Shown: one piece after another, positions 38,590 to 51,216 of the stretch
How positions within the stretch are numbered: the first letter of the stretch is position 1
How the letters are laid out: each line of letters begins with the position of its first letter
From: Trema orientale
Taxonomy: Eukaryota; Streptophyta; Magnoliopsida; Rosales; Cannabaceae
Assembly: GCA_002914845.1 (NCBI GenBank)
Contig: JXTC01000383.1
Coordinates: 25,499-89,498 of the forward strand
Direction: 5' to 3'
DNA length: 64,000 nucleotides
Made by a program: the position numbers and the translations under genes
Notes under the pieces: generated by a model
The model's database searches: none
What the model was told of the DNA's origin: nothing
What the model saw: the letters and a program-made list of their open reading frames with translations, nothing else

Positions 38590-41581
38590 TCAAAAATCAT
38601 ATTTCGTTCTTCCGCTCCTCAAGACAAGGCACAGCATATCGGATATGTTAGAAGAGGAACTGAAGAAGTTCCAAGACTCGAGCATCAGGCGTTTCCTTGA
38701 TCCTTTGAAATGAACAACCTGCATTCAAGATATGGTGTAACATGACTACGCATGCAAACAAACCAACATTTAACGGGACTGAAACAACTCCATAATCACT
38801 CCAGAACACAGGTAATATGAAGATTCTGACCAAAAATGAACTTTTATAATATGTTGATAGAGAATACCTTAACATCTAAAGGCACGCCATGGAATTGACC
38901 TGCACCTTCTGGTGGTGTCCAATTGTATATGGCACAAGGTAAGAATAACAATGAAGCGTCCCCAACATCTTCAAGAAAAGCTTGTGCTTTCGAAAACCTT
39001 CGTGCGTCAAAAGAAGGATGAGACTTCACAACCCATGCAAGGGCCAACTGATCCCCGAGCATACGAGAAGCTTTTATGTACTTTGATTTATAAACTTCCA
39101 GTACTTTTTGTAAAAAATTCTTTGCCCTGCATAACACATAGTATGGGTCCATGAAACAATATCTTGGCTTCAAGTCTAGTGCCAAAGGATAGAACAATAT
39201 CAGCACTCTGTAACTTTGTTTCCTTGCAACCAACTTGAGTTGAAGGAAAGAAAAAAAATGGTTTAATGCAATTTATATACCTTAAAATTCCATCAACAGT
39301 CCCCCTCACTGCAATGAACCCTGAATTCAGAGGTTGATCCTTGTTGTTCCGAAAGGTGAGAGCCAGATGGAAGTTTGGAAAGTCATGAAATATGTTCCCT
39401 AAATTATCCACCACAGCTATATCTGAGTCGGTGAAGATGTAGTGATTTGTCTGCCCTGGTCTCTGAGAAAGCTCCTGGAGCCTTGTTTCCAAGAAGGCCT
39501 GAATTATGGAGTACAAATACAATTTCGAATTCAGCATTGCAGAATACAGAACTGCTATTTAGCTTATTCCTTTGACTTAACAGCTCTGTAAGAAATATAG
39601 TTCACTAGACAAAGCCATAAAACCACTATCCCAAGAATTGAAGTACGTAGTAAGAAATAATAATGACTAAGACTGCCACCCATCTTGGGAAGAAAAAGTC
39701 GTGAATTAATTCCTTGCTGAAATTGGACATAATTCAAACAAAAATGAAAAAGTTTATGGAGTATTTACGTAACAAAAAGAAAAATAAATAAATAAATTCT
39801 CAGTAAGAAGAGGGTGAGAGCATCGGGCAATCAAAACTAATTTGAGAAGCATGCTATTCCTCAACAGAAATCTTCTACGAACAATTAATGCAATGTGCTC
39901 TTACAATGTAAGACCTGATTCTTTGAAGCATCAACTTGTCTCGCGAATATTCACCTTGGATTGGATATACAGTGACCCCATTTCTGCTCATTGAAAGATC
40001 AGATGCTGGGTCCGTAAGAATGACTATATTGCTTTGAGGCATGGTCACCTGCATAATGTAACATGTGAAGATCAATACAAATTTCTCCACATTCTAGAAA
40101 GGAAGAATCATGACTTCCAAATAACCTTTTTCAATATTCTGAGAACTCGATAGGTATTTGACAAAGCTTAAGCTTCTAATTTAGAAAGTAGCATATCAAA
40201 AGATTAAAAACTAATTTGTTACTTTATGTAGTCTTAGAAAGATAATGACCGTAAAATCGGATTTTCATTCTCGAGTTGTTTTCAGTGATGGAACTTCAAC
40301 AAGATTTAGATGATTCTTTTTCATCAATATTTCAAACAAGTACGCTGTATGTTAATGAATCAATAAATCACCTGAATAAAGTTAATAAAAGCATTCAAAA
40401 TGGCCATGGACCTCTCCTCTTTACTATATGAAACATTTCCAACAGTAACCATGTTTGATGCTTTCTCATCTGTACGCACATTGAGGGAGGAATTATATAT
40501 GGTAAAGACGGTGACAAATGCTATTTTATCTCCAAAGCGGGATACATGGGAGGAGGTTGAAAGATGGGTCTTGTTAAGAGCCTTAGAGCCTGCATCATTG
40601 AAAATAAAAGACACATAAGAAAACCTGAACAAGAAACAAATAACCCAAAAGTTACAGTAGAACGCGTTCTAACAGCTAAGTTTATCTGAGCACCATATCT
40701 CAAATCATGGAGAACATGTTCCCATTAAACACAATCATTCACTGCAATAACATAAAATAACTACCAAATAAGAAAGCAAAAAGTTTCATAACAGCCTGAT
40801 CTGCGGGTTTAGAGGGGAAAAAAAAAAAAAGAATAATAATAATAATAATAATTCCACTGGTCAAACATGCGTTCTCAAAAAATGAACATAAGTGCAAGGA
40901 TAAATCACATAAATAAGGAGTAAATATGACAAAGGAGATATCCTAGCAAAGCATATCAGAGTGATTCTCCTAACAAGAGATTCATTGATATAATGGTAAC
41001 CCATAGAGCTACTCTAGTTGCAATTATCACAAAGAATAACATATGGATAGAATGGTACATAGAACCAGTCTCTAGATATTTCTCAAATTTTCGAGGGAGG
41101 CCCATTTCACAGAACACTGAGAACCCAATACTAACATGAACCAAATCAACAAAAGAAAACTATTTGCTTGTCAAAATTCAACACCCCCAACCCCGTCGAA
41201 AATAAAAAACCCAGGTCACAAAAGGCATCCAATAAGTATAAAAGGGCAATAATTTATATAAACTACATAGATTATAAAGAGGAATAAGAGATGAATAACC
41301 TTGGCAATGCAAGCGATTGGGGAAGCCTTGACCAGCAGCGGGTCCAAGAACCAAATGATCAAACTTTTTGGTCTTTTTGGTGGGCAGATCTCCAATGGTG
41401 GTGCTTTGATGCAACTCCCTTACTGAAATTTCCAGACCATATTTCAGTGGCAACCCAAAAATTAAGCTAAGCCCACTAAAAGAAAGAAGGTATTATACGG
41501 TATACCTGAGTAAAAATAAGGAAGAAAGCAAATGAGAGGAAGAACGATGAGGAAACGACGCCATCCATTGGAGACTCTCAT
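38590..41581 (-). CDS. Putative GT-A type glycosyltransferase, type II membrane protein
   Basis: Probably a Golgi glycosyltransferase; donor and acceptor unknown. Seven exons, all consistent in phase: 41581-41506, 41422-41300, 40589-40372, 40048-39905, 39498-39281, 39126-38868 and 38718-38590, giving 388 residues. The N terminus (MRVSNGWRRF, then a hydrophobic stretch to about residue 24) fits a signal anchor. FTDSD at 209-213 is a DXD-like metal and nucleotide-sugar motif. It is followed by LNSGFIAVRG and GDQLALAWVV, the layout seen in nucleotide-diphospho-sugar transferases. The first exons encode a poorly conserved stem. The gene between GAE4 and the tRNA 2'-phosphotransferase gene in Arabidopsis (At2g45320, from memory) is a likely counterpart. 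I am confident it is a real gene, less so of its exact family. Confidence 0.85.
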
Positions 41582-41659
41582 CGTCTCCACGCCCACACCA
41601 TGTAACAAAGTATAGAGCCTCAGCTTTGCCGTGCTTAGTACTCCTTCTTTTCCTTCACG

Positions 41660-41689
41660 CTATGGCTATGGCTATGGCTATGGCTATGG
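41660..41689. repeat. Hexanucleotide repeat (CTATGG)5
   Basis: Five perfect copies, 79 bp upstream of the glycosyltransferase start codon, so in its promoter or leader. Confidence 0.95.
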
Positions 41690-41973
41690 CGGACCAAAGC
41701 AAAGTGATTGTTCAGGGCAGGGAAACCGAAACCGGAACGGCGCGCACACAACTCATTTGTTGCTCTTAATTGTTCGGAATAAAAAAAAAAAAAACCAAAA
41801 AGGATCAAAACGATGTGTCATATATTTTCTTCATAAGCTCGCTGTCGTCGTACGAAAACGACATTTGCAAGCTGTCGTGTCATTTTCGTTTTAGAAGTTT
41901 GGTGCCATTTAAATTTTAAAACGACATAGCGTTTGTCATTAAAGAAGTTTGCTTGTCATCTAAAACGGGATGA

Positions 41974-42156
41974 AGAGCAGTGCTACGGGCACCATTGGTG
42001 CCCAACATCACATGATATGTTAATCTCTTATTGGTTAATTATAGTTATACTTTAGATGGAGTCACATATAGATGAGACTTACTGTATCAATAAAAATAAC
42101 TTAATAATAGACTGACACGTTAGTGTTGGGCACAACTAGTGTCCATAGTATTGTTC
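41974..42156. mobile_element. Degenerate MITE
   Basis: Ends agcagtgctacgggcac and, in reverse complement, gaacaatactatggacac are imperfect inverted repeats continuing to gtgcccaaca. No duplication of flanking DNA was found. Confidence 0.4.
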
Positions 42157-42248
42157 GTTAATATATTTATTGGAAGTCTATAATTAATAAACTAGGTATC
42201 GCTTGAAGTATTATCATAGACTCTAGTAGGAGATTGACATCTTATATA

Positions 42249-42438
42249 GGGCCTGTTTGGCACAGCTTTCAAAGATCTTTTAGAGTTCAAAAGATCTTTT
42301 AGGAGTGTTTGGATGGATTTTTAGAAGATCTTTTTGTATCCAAAAGATCTTTTTAAAGAAGCATGGACCCACTATCTTTTTTAAGAAGATCTTTTTAGAC
42401 TTTTACTTCAAGAAGTAAAAGCTATCCCAAACAGGCCC
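42249..42438. mobile_element. 190-bp MITE with GGGCCTGTTTGG ends
   Basis: The terminal inverted repeat gggcctgtttgg is perfect for 12 bp and continues imperfectly into agctttt. The flanks share only ata (42246-42248 and 42439-42441), so a Harbinger-like or other 3-bp class is possible. The interior is rich in agatctttt. Confidence 0.7.
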
Positions 42439-42917
42439 ATAGTGTTATGCATATATGGCGCCCCATAGCATTATTCCAAAATAAATGGACAATCACACAA
42501 ATATCTCCTCCACTCCTCTGTTATGGCTACAACATATTTATTATATTCTTCAAAAATCCAAAAGTTTCCATTTATTTTCTTAAATAGGAAAAAAGTAATA
42601 ATTTATCTCTTTTCGACCAAATTTTTTGACTGAATTTATTTTTAAATTATAATAATGCCCATGGGATATTGTTAGATCCAAACAAGTCTTTAAAAATCAA
42701 TCTTAAAAATTATTGCAAATAAANCATCATTAATGCTTTTTCTCTCTCCTACTTTTTAATATAAAAAAATGTGCACAAAAATTTTTCATTGGCCCAATTG
42801 ATACCTATGCACAGGTAAAAAAAAGAATACCTACTGGATTGGTGCCCATATATATATATATATATCTTAATTCCAACGTGTAAAAAGATGGGTAGTTAGG
42901 GCTCTCAACCCAAAGGA

Positions 42918-43417
42918 GGCTTTGGTTGAGTTGCTCCCACCGTGCTAGACCACAAACTCGAATACGTCGAGTGACTTTTGAGTTTTTTGATAACAAAGAG
43001 TTAAACATGTCATTTACTAAAAATTTTTAAGAACACACAATAAAACATGTTATTTAGCCATAATAGATAGATTGTGTTTAGGATTAGTCATTTGAAAGAA
43101 AAAGAAAAAGGGCTTTCGTTGAGTTGCTCCCACTAACTCGAATACGTCGAGTGACTTTTGATTTTTTTTATAATAGAGAGTTAAATATGTCATTTATCAA
43201 AAACTTTTTAAGAATACAAAGTAAAATGTAACGCTCCGAGTCTCACATTGGATATGCTTTGGGAAGATCATGGGTATTTAAGTGGTGGTCCATGAGCCCA
43301 AAAGTACCTTCAAGCTAGCACTTTTGGGTGAGGCCCAGTGGTGTTACATAAAACATGTTATTTAGCTATAATAGATAGAATGTATTTGGGATTAGCCATC
43401 TGGAAAAAAAAAAAAAA
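42918..43417. repeat. 193-bp tandem duplication, second copy interrupted
   Basis: Copy 1 (42918-43110) and copy 2 (from 43111) are diverged head-to-tail duplicates starting ggcttt(g/c)gttgagttgct. Copy 2 contains a 122-bp insertion at 43227, and copy 1 shows the empty site. Confidence 0.8.
43227..43348. mobile_element. 122-bp solo LTR
   Basis: Begins TGTAAC and ends GTTACA, with the 5-bp duplication taaaa on both sides (43222-43226 and 43349-43353). The paralogous tandem copy (43041-43045) has a single taaaa at this place. The short length suggests a TRIM-type retrotransposon that lost its interior by recombination between its LTRs. Confidence 0.8.
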
Positions 43418-43908
43418 AGGGTGGTGGAAGTTTATTCACCTACATCATGGTTGACTTCAAAGTCCGATCAATTTATTTGTAGGAATGCACTTAAAATTGT
43501 TAGGCAAAAAATAAGCATATTTAAATGTGTCAAAGAACAAACAAAAGTTATAAGGCTTTATGAGCCTAACTAGCGAGCCAAATTTGCCACGTGCAAAGAA
43601 GTCACAAGAAAAAGGGTTCTCCTTGACTTAAAAGACATTGTTTAAGGTCGCTCAATAGTTTGGTTAATTGATCTTGTAAATCTCATGGTCTTTTAGGCTT
43701 AGAGGGCTTTATAACTTTGGTATGCACAGAGAGCTTTACAACTGTGGTGGTCAACAACTCATCAAAAATTTGTTCAACATTATCGTTATCGACCGAGTAC
43801 TTAACCCTTTCCATCTCTTTAAATTGAGTGTTTTTCGGTCGCTTCTTTGCTTTCCTATGTCCTAATTGTTGTTGGTATTGACAAAAGTCGCTATTAATTC
43901 ACCTTTCT

Positions 43909-44880
43909 TTAATGGCTCTTCATTGTCAATAATTTTATGGTGTGTGCAAGGTCTTTGACCAGTGCGCTTTTGGCTAGCAATTTGTATCTCCATCTTACGT
44001 TCTTTGAGACAAGCACCTTAAATGTCTTAGGCTCTACTGTGCCTATAAAAGTGGCTACCTCGGTGATGAGGTTTCTTGCATGCATTGAGACGGCGCTTGC
44101 TCGGTCAACCTTTCTAGACACATTAAAGATTGACATTCTTCCTTCTAGTGATGAATTTTCATTTGCACTTTCACTTTGTCTCTGCATGCTGTCTATTAAG
44201 TCATGAATGATGCCTTCTTTCCAAGAACTAACAAACTGAGCTGAAAAAGCCTTTTACATATCATCATAGGTTATTTTTCACTCTAGTACAAGTTCATGTG
44301 AATGTTTCTCTTTTAAGTGATTGGACATCAGATTGAGCTTTTTCACCACAGATGCTAAATCCTCATGTGGGGATCCATCAATTTTGTTGAATTTATCAAA
44401 GTTCTGCCTTGAGTACTTTGGTGGAAATGGTACTTGTTTGTAAAAGTATCATTATGGTTTATAATATCCAAACATGCGTACTGGTGGTTACTTGGTATTC
44501 GAGAATGTCTTCCGTGATCAATGTCTTAGATCTGGTTGTAGATGATCTTCGTGTCTGTGACAATGTCGGTGCCCATACTACCTCTGTTGTTTTTGCCTTT
44601 GACACATACATGTTAGCTTGGCTAGCTAGTTGTTCAAAGAGTCGTACAATTTTCTCATCTTTTTTATGCCAATTTATTTTGAATTTCCAAGAGAAGTTTT
44701 TCAAAATTAATTATTTCAACAGCCAACACTGGCATGTCCCTTGACTTGATGTCATTATCTATGGTCAACGTTGCAAATTGGTTCACTAACTCCTTAATTA
44801 GAGGGAATCTCATCGTCATTGACAAAGTCTTTAAGCAATAAATTGATGGGACTTTTCTGTGCATCTTCTTCTAGTCAAAT
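43909..44880 (-). pseudogene. Degenerate protein-coding remnant, possibly retrotransposon gag-like
   Basis: Minus-strand reading gives protein-like stretches broken by stops and at least one frameshift. One segment (KIVRLFEQLASQANMYVSKA, near 44600-44660) is followed downstream by FPPKYSRQNFDKFNKIDGSP (near 44350-44410) and further pieces towards 43909. The order and spacing recall plant Ty3/gypsy gag regions, but no catalytic domains are present. The identification is tentative and it is clearly non-functional. Confidence 0.3.
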
Positions 44881-44888
44881 TTTACTAG

Positions 44889-45020
44889 CGTCAGTCGCGA
44901 CTGATGCGACTATCGTATCTGAACTGTCCATTTGTATAGGACTCACGTGGACTTCACACAAATGAACGGTCCAAATGCGACAGCCGCATCAGTCGCGACT
45001 GATGCGGCTGTCGTATTTGG
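44889..45020. repeat. CG-rich palindromic foldback sequence
   Basis: Positions 44978-45013 form a perfect 36-bp palindrome centred on agtcgcgact. It extends to 44969-45022 with one mismatched pair. A related shorter palindrome lies at about 44895-44912. The two halves also pair with each other through acaaatg...cattt arms around a 20-base centre. The word actag occurs at both edges (44884-44888 and 45021-45025), a possible target-site duplication. Confidence 0.75.
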
Positions 45021-45202
45021 ACTAGCCTAGGCTCACATCAAATTTTGAAATTCTCGTGTAGGGTGTGAACTCATCATTCAAATCCCTTATCTCAGGTGTA
45101 ATACCCCTTGTAGATTGATAACCTCCTAGGAAAATCCGTTCTTCTTCTTCTTCTTCTTCTTTTTTGTTTTTTTTTTGTTTTTTTTTGTTTTTTAATTTAA
45201 AT

Positions 45203-45262
45203 AGTGTCCGATTCTTCTTATGTATTGAATAAAGTGTCGGATTCTTCTTATGTATTGAATAA
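45203..45262. repeat. 30-bp tandem repeat, two copies
   Basis: Unit agtgtccgattcttcttatg plus ten more bases, repeated head to tail with one difference. A T-rich tract precedes it. Confidence 0.85.
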
Positions 45263-46225
45263 AGAGTATGGACTTGCTCTTAGGATTTTAAGCCTCCTGC
45301 TTATAACTTTCCTCGTAGGCTTAGGAACTTAGTATACTCTAGTTGTCTTTTCGCAGAATAACTCTAGTTGTTTCTCTTTACATGTTAAACTTCATTTTTG
45401 AAGGGGTAACCTTCTCATTTTCTTGTTCATCAAACAACATATTCATGTCCCTTATTGGTGTAATTGAGTCCCTTTTGGCTGAAGTGACGACTTTGGTAGT
45501 TTCTTCCTCAATGAAAGTAACCATATCACGGCCTCCAAGGTTGGTAGGGATTGCAACGGTTAGGGAATGAGTCGATCATACATATTCCGTTACCCTATCC
45601 ACTTTAAAATTGATTTACTTACACTTTACCCATTTACCCTCTTAAGAGAAGCATACTACCTGTCACACGTATAATTAAAGTTTGTATCCATACCTTGTCC
45701 TAAACCTAAATGGCTAGGGTACCAACCAGTAAACAAGTAAAACTGCCATACAGGTTGATTAGGATAGACCCAATCTAATTTGGGTTGAGCATTGATCCTC
45801 GAACTTCATAGTCTCGCGAGAGATTCTCTCGACAATTTTGCTACCTTCGGTAAAGGTGCAGCAAAAGCCGTTGCAGCCTTCATGGCTCTTCTTCTGGTGG
45901 ATATATATATATATATAAAATATATATATTTTAAACAAATATAAACGTACTCAATGGGACCCATTTTATTTTCCTTTTCATCTCCAATTATAGTTATAGT
46001 CAAGAATTCATTTTTTCAGTTTTTCAATACGGATCAGTTTGTTTGGATTGATTACTGTGCCGTTTTGCAGAGAAAATGGCACCCATGAGACCGTGACATG
46101 AAACTCTAACTGTGTTTTGAGATTTGATACAAGTGAAATTATGTTGTGATCTTTAAAATTTTTACTCAACATGGATCAAGAAGGACAGAAAAATAAATCA
46201 ATAACTCTTAATCTGATCCACGCGC
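45263..46225. other. Spacer downstream of the tRNA 2'-phosphotransferase gene
   Basis: AT-rich, with a (TA)n run near 45901-45932. A short minus-strand ORF ending near 45806 resembles nothing I know. No supported gene. Confidence 0.4.
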
Positions 46226-49042
46226 TCAAAAACGAATAGGTCGTCTATCTGGCCATGATTCTATCTTTTCAAAGTACTTGATAGGGATAACACCATCAAA
46301 ACCTTCACTCAGGATCACCTTGTTGTCTGAGATGTAGAGCTTCATGCCGTCTGTGTAAAAATGAAGAGAAACAATTAGGGATCAACATGCATTGCTGGTT
46401 CATTATGAACTTAAATCTGGGAAGAAAACAGTTAAAGATTTTTAAGACTTAATCCTTCACCATGTACCTTCCAAAGCTTTTTTGACGTCAAGATAGATCA
46501 AGATTTCCACATTTCGTCTAATACCTGAAAATGAAAATTAAGTCGACGATCAGAGCAAAATTTTGCCTGAACGAGCCTCCAGATAACTGACAGCAAAAAT
46601 AAAAAATAAAAAATAAATAACTTTGACTCGTGGGGGCAGAAACCTGCTAAGCATTCAATAGATTTTCTTATAACACCACTTTTAGAATGCCAAATGCCAG
46701 AGCTTCATGCTCTGGTTCAAATTTGCTGTCCTTTTAAAGGGTGTAGAAATGGAATGGACAGGGAGATAAACAGGATTTGGTAAACAACTAAGGGGTGATT
46801 AACCAGAAGGATATTCAATAATTGTATACACTATATGCATAAATGGAAGCATAAATAATGTTACCACTAATGACTTCGCCACTTGTTGGCAAACCGCGAG
46901 AGAAGTGTACATGTAATCTTTGCATACGTTTAAGACCAGACTCTAATATGGATTCCAAATTCTTCCTGTAAGTTCCATGTACACACACTGCAAATCAGGA
47001 GGAAAGAGAAAACAGTTGAGCAAACAAAAAGTTCATTTCAGAAAATAATGACATATAGCTTTTTCTAGTTTGGATAAGTGTGGCCTAAGAATACATTTAA
47101 AGGAAGAAAAAAAAACCTGGAATTTCATCAGCTGAAACTATGGGCGTTAATAGTCTTTCAGTTTCAACTGTCTGCAATTTACACATGAAAATTCACAAAA
47201 AAGTGTTAGTCCCAACAACTGTTGTGTGTTTTTGTATAAATTTGTTAGTGCCAAGTGCCAACAATGTAAATAAAAAAAAAAATGGAAATCCGTATATTAA
47301 GCTAAAAGCTTCTGGAATGCAAAACACAAAGCACTAGCAAAAGAACAAAAACTTAAACAAAACGACTACCTAGTACCTATATAATGCAATAGGAAAAGGT
47401 GTTAACGACATGTACTCCATCAAAGAATACTGAAGAACAGGGAGAAGTAGTCATCCAGAACTTAAACAATTAACAAGTTGGTATCTGCATTAAATGGATT
47501 CAATACATAAAGTTCAAAAGCAAAAGCACAGGAAGATACATTACCGTTACAGTATGGCCCTGGTTCGCGCGTATGAAAAGCTCTCCATTTTCTTCCATGA
47601 GGCTAAACCGCTGCTTATTATCCTTCCGAACAGCCTAAAACAATTTAAAGTTTTTCCCCCGACAGTTTGTGTGGAATATAAATGGCTTATGAAGAAGAAT
47701 CACTCTTACTAATCAAGTCAAAAATAACAAAAACATGTGTGCAATGACTATTTTTAACATAATAGAACTTAAAGTGGATTATCATATTGATAAGAAAATC
47801 AGAATATGAACAAGGCGTTTTATACTTGTGAGAATAATCACAAAAAAAAAAATACAATTGCCCATTCCTGCATTTCCAATCAGCCATGGGAGTTATGCAA
47901 CAGAATATACAGAGTCTAGTCCTCTGTACTCTAATTAAGCTTTTAAAAGAGATTCAAAACATCAAGAAAGAAATAAACCTCGATCACTGACCTCCCTAAT
48001 GTCATCTACTGTATGCGATCTTAAAGGGATATGAGCAAATGTCTTCATATTCAGCTGTAAGAGATCATTAACCTTCACGAAACCATCACTGCGCATACTC
48101 AAATTCAATTCAGATGCCATATGGCGCAAAATACGTGTCCTGGAAAAAAATTACAAGGAGCATAAGAATTCAGGGGTAAACAGACATTATAACAACAACA
48201 CAATTGCCATTCAACCGCATAACAGAACTAACTGACATAAACTAACAACAACACAATTGCCATTCAATTTACTTTCTCCTCCCTCTTATCTAACCATATT
48301 TTTTTAACTCTGGCTGTTTGCATTAAACCCATTAGAAAAGAAAAAAAAAAAATTAAATTGCTCTTCCCATCTGTTACAATTTCCCCATTCTGCTTTTGTT
48401 CTTGTCTTTGTGATAGTACAAAATCGGATGCTTGCACTCCCCAAACTTTTTTAGAAATGGGTTAATGAATTAACAAAACCCATGTTCAATCAAACCAAGA
48501 TGCAAAGAGGTCATATGATTGGGATTCATTAATCAAAATTTATCATATGATCAAAGGTAAGTAAATAATAAGCAGATAATATATAATTCTTACATTAATC
48601 TACCAAGTGCATCAATCTTATCTTTACCACCACCGCCGCTGCCGCCTCCTCCTCTTCCACCACTACCACCACCACGACCTCTCGATCTTCCTCGATCACC
48701 CTTAATCTCCATATCTCTTCCTCTGCCTCCACTGCCCAAAAAAAATTTATATGTATATATAAAAGTTGCATATTAAATTAAATTAAATTAAATTCAAGTC
48801 AACAAATTGAAAATTGAGGAGAAAAGTGTTTTACATTTAAATAAATAAATAAACCTGAGGGGGTTGGAACGAGCAAAAGAGGCGAAAGAACAGTGGGTGC
48901 CGCTGCTGCTGCTGGTGGTGTCCATGAAAATGAGAAGCGAAGAATTGGGAAGGTAAGGGAAAGAAGTTGTAGGGACACGTGGAAGAAGAAGAGGGGAGTA
49001 GCGCAGGATTTTTGTGCTGCTGTAGGTGACGGAAGCCCACAT
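46226..49042 (-). CDS. TPT1: tRNA 2'-phosphotransferase (KptA/Tpt1 family)
   Basis: Removes the 2'-phosphate left at the splice junction by plant and fungal-type tRNA ligase, transferring it to NAD+. Eight exons: 49042-48855, 48731-48594, 48139-47992, 47634-47545, 47171-47117, 46987-46865, 46524-46468 and 46350-46226, giving 307 residues. An N-terminal leader and a Gly/Arg-rich linker (about residues 63-100) precede the catalytic domain. Family motifs are visible: RILRHMAS, VHGTYRKNLESIL, HFSRGLPTSGEV and IYLDVKKAL, with the last exon GMKLYISDNKVILSEGF. The first ATG (49042) adds 39 residues rich in Ser, Leu and Thr with no acidic residue. A second in-frame ATG at 48925 gives a 268-residue form without that leader. 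The symbol is used here for the phosphotransferase, not the triose-phosphate translocator. Counterpart of Arabidopsis At2g45330, from memory. Confidence 0.93.
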
Positions 49043-49476
49043 CAATCGGACTCTTTATAATAAGACTTGGTAGAATCCAGACGCTTCTACTGCTACTCTC
49101 CCTGCTGCTGGAGTGGGTGTCGACTGTAGAGTGACCGAACGAGAGCGATTACTGTACACACTATAGTATACACCAATCCGATGACATATCATGCCCTTTC
49201 TCAACAACATTATTCTTATTCTATTAAATTGGAGTGGATGCTTCTATTAATTTGGGCTTTTATTCAATATTTGAATATTTTGTATTTTTTTTTCCGATAG
49301 TTTTGAGTTTTTCTGATGAGTGTATATCCCTATATTCATCTGAAACATTACAGATACTTTGTTAAATTTAGGGTTTTTTTCCCTTCTTTCTTCTTCTTCT
49401 TCTTTTTTTTTTTTTTTTTTTTTGAAGTATTTCCCCTTGATTTATGTGGATTGCCTTAATTTACCCTAATAAATTA

Positions 49477-50402
49477 GGGTTAATGGCACTATTAGTCCCC
49501 AACCTATGATCATTTTGACATATTAGTCCTCATTTTTTTTTCAGTGGCATTTAAGTCCTAAACGTTTGTTTTTTTAGCACCATTGGTCATTTTGATATAT
49601 TTCATCCAAACTTCCGTTAAAATTTATTTAAATGAGAGAAATTTTACACCATTAATCTTGAATTTTCAATTGTTTAACAATTCGGTCCATAATTTGTTTT
49701 TTGGTATTCATAATTCTGATTAACAATAATGCATTTGTCAATCTTTCAGAAAATTAAAATTCAAAGACGGATATAAAACAAATAATTCATTTAAAAACTA
49801 AATTTAAAAAAGAAAAAAATTATACTAATAAACTTTAATTTATGTCAAACTATAATAATTTTATGAATAAAAAATAATTATCTTACCATTTTTAAAACTA
49901 AAAAAATTTTGTATACAGTCATACATGCTTTTACACTAGTCAAATTTGACTGAAAATTTACTACATCTATTAAATATTCATGTAATTATGAATGGTTATT
50001 CTAAAAAATTAATTAACTATTTGCAGCAAATAAGCCCGAAAAGTTTTATAGTTTTCCATTAAATGTTCATTTCTTTATGTAATTGCATCTGTAATCTTTC
50101 GAAAAATTAATTTTTTAGAATTCTAATTTTCTGAAAGATTGGCAGATGCAATATTGTTAATCAGAAATATGAATACAAAAAAAAAATTATAGATCAAATT
50201 GTTAAACAATTGAAAATTCGAGATCAATGGTGTAAAATTTCTCTCATTCAAATAAATTTTAACGAAATCTTGGATAGAATATGCCAAAAGTACTAATAGT
50301 GCCAGAAAAACAAACATTTAGGACTTAAATGCCACAAAAAAAAGGTTGAGGACCAATATCACAAAATGATCATAGGTTGGGGACTAATAGTGCCATTAAC
50401 CC
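49477..50402. mobile_element. 926-bp MULE-like element
   Basis: Long inverted repeats starting gggttaatggcactattagt, continuing with a few mismatches for over 100 bp. It is flanked by the perfect 10-bp duplication taataaatta (49467-49476 and 50403-50412). The interior is AT-rich and non-coding. Confidence 0.88.
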
Positions 50403-50787
50403 TAATAAATTATATGAAGCTTCAACTTTGTTCATGCACCTCTAAAATTATCATTCCATTAGCAACCGGATTAAAAAATGTCATGTGTGTTAAGCATACA
50501 TCTAAATTTGGAGAGTTATTTAGTAAATTAACACATTAAGTAGATTGGGGTTTTTACACGCTCTACTATGGCCCCTCTATCCTTCTTTACTAGCCTGCTT
50601 CATGAATTTTCATCGCAATCAATGTAGGGAGCCGCAGTCATCAAATCTGGTTTTCTTAATTCATATCTTGTTTTTTCAACTACAGTTGAATTTGTTTTCG
50701 ACCATGGTTAAAATTTTAACGGAGAGTGGGAACGCATAGGTAATTTTGGATTTTATATCATTTTATTAAAAAATATTTTTGTAAAAA

Positions 50788-51216
50788 AGTTATAATATAT
50801 CTCGTATTTCACAATAGACTTGTATTTCACAATAGACTTTAAAATAAGGCCGAAAATTGATAACACCCTGATTTCATTAAAATGAGAAATAAGGTTTAAA
50901 AAGTACTAAAACTCATAAAGAAAACAAAAATATTAGTAAACCCAATATAAATTTGCCCGAAAATCAAGCCCCAAATTATCAAATTCCATAAAACTATTAA
51001 CNAGTTATAATATATCTCGTATTTCACAATAGACTTGTATTTCACAATAGACTTTAAAATAAGGCCGAAAATTGATAACACCCTGATTTCATTAAAATGA
51101 GAAATAAGGTTTAAAAAGTACTAAAACTCATAAAGAAAACAAAAATATTAGTAAACCCAATATAAATTTGCCCGAAAATCAAGCCCCAAATTATCAAATT
51201 CCATAAAACTATTAAC
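50788..51216. other. Exact 214-bp duplication around a single N (probable assembly artefact)
   Basis: Positions 50788-51001 and 51003-51216 appear identical and are separated by one N at 51002. This is what a scaffolder produces when two contigs with overlapping ends are joined without merging the overlap. The true locus probably has one copy. Confidence 0.85.

Larger units (their letters stand above)
41582..43900. other. Spacer upstream of the glycosyltransferase gene
   Basis: Glycosyltransferase promoter on the minus strand, then small transposons and a tandem duplication, listed separately. A single N is at 42724 and a (TA)n run at 42848-42863. No gene seen. Confidence 0.5.

Noticed and set aside
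45806..46003. Minus-strand ORF ending KLSRESLARL as a small gene
   Set aside because: Much of it is translated from a (TA)n run; only about 25 residues look ordinary and match nothing I know.
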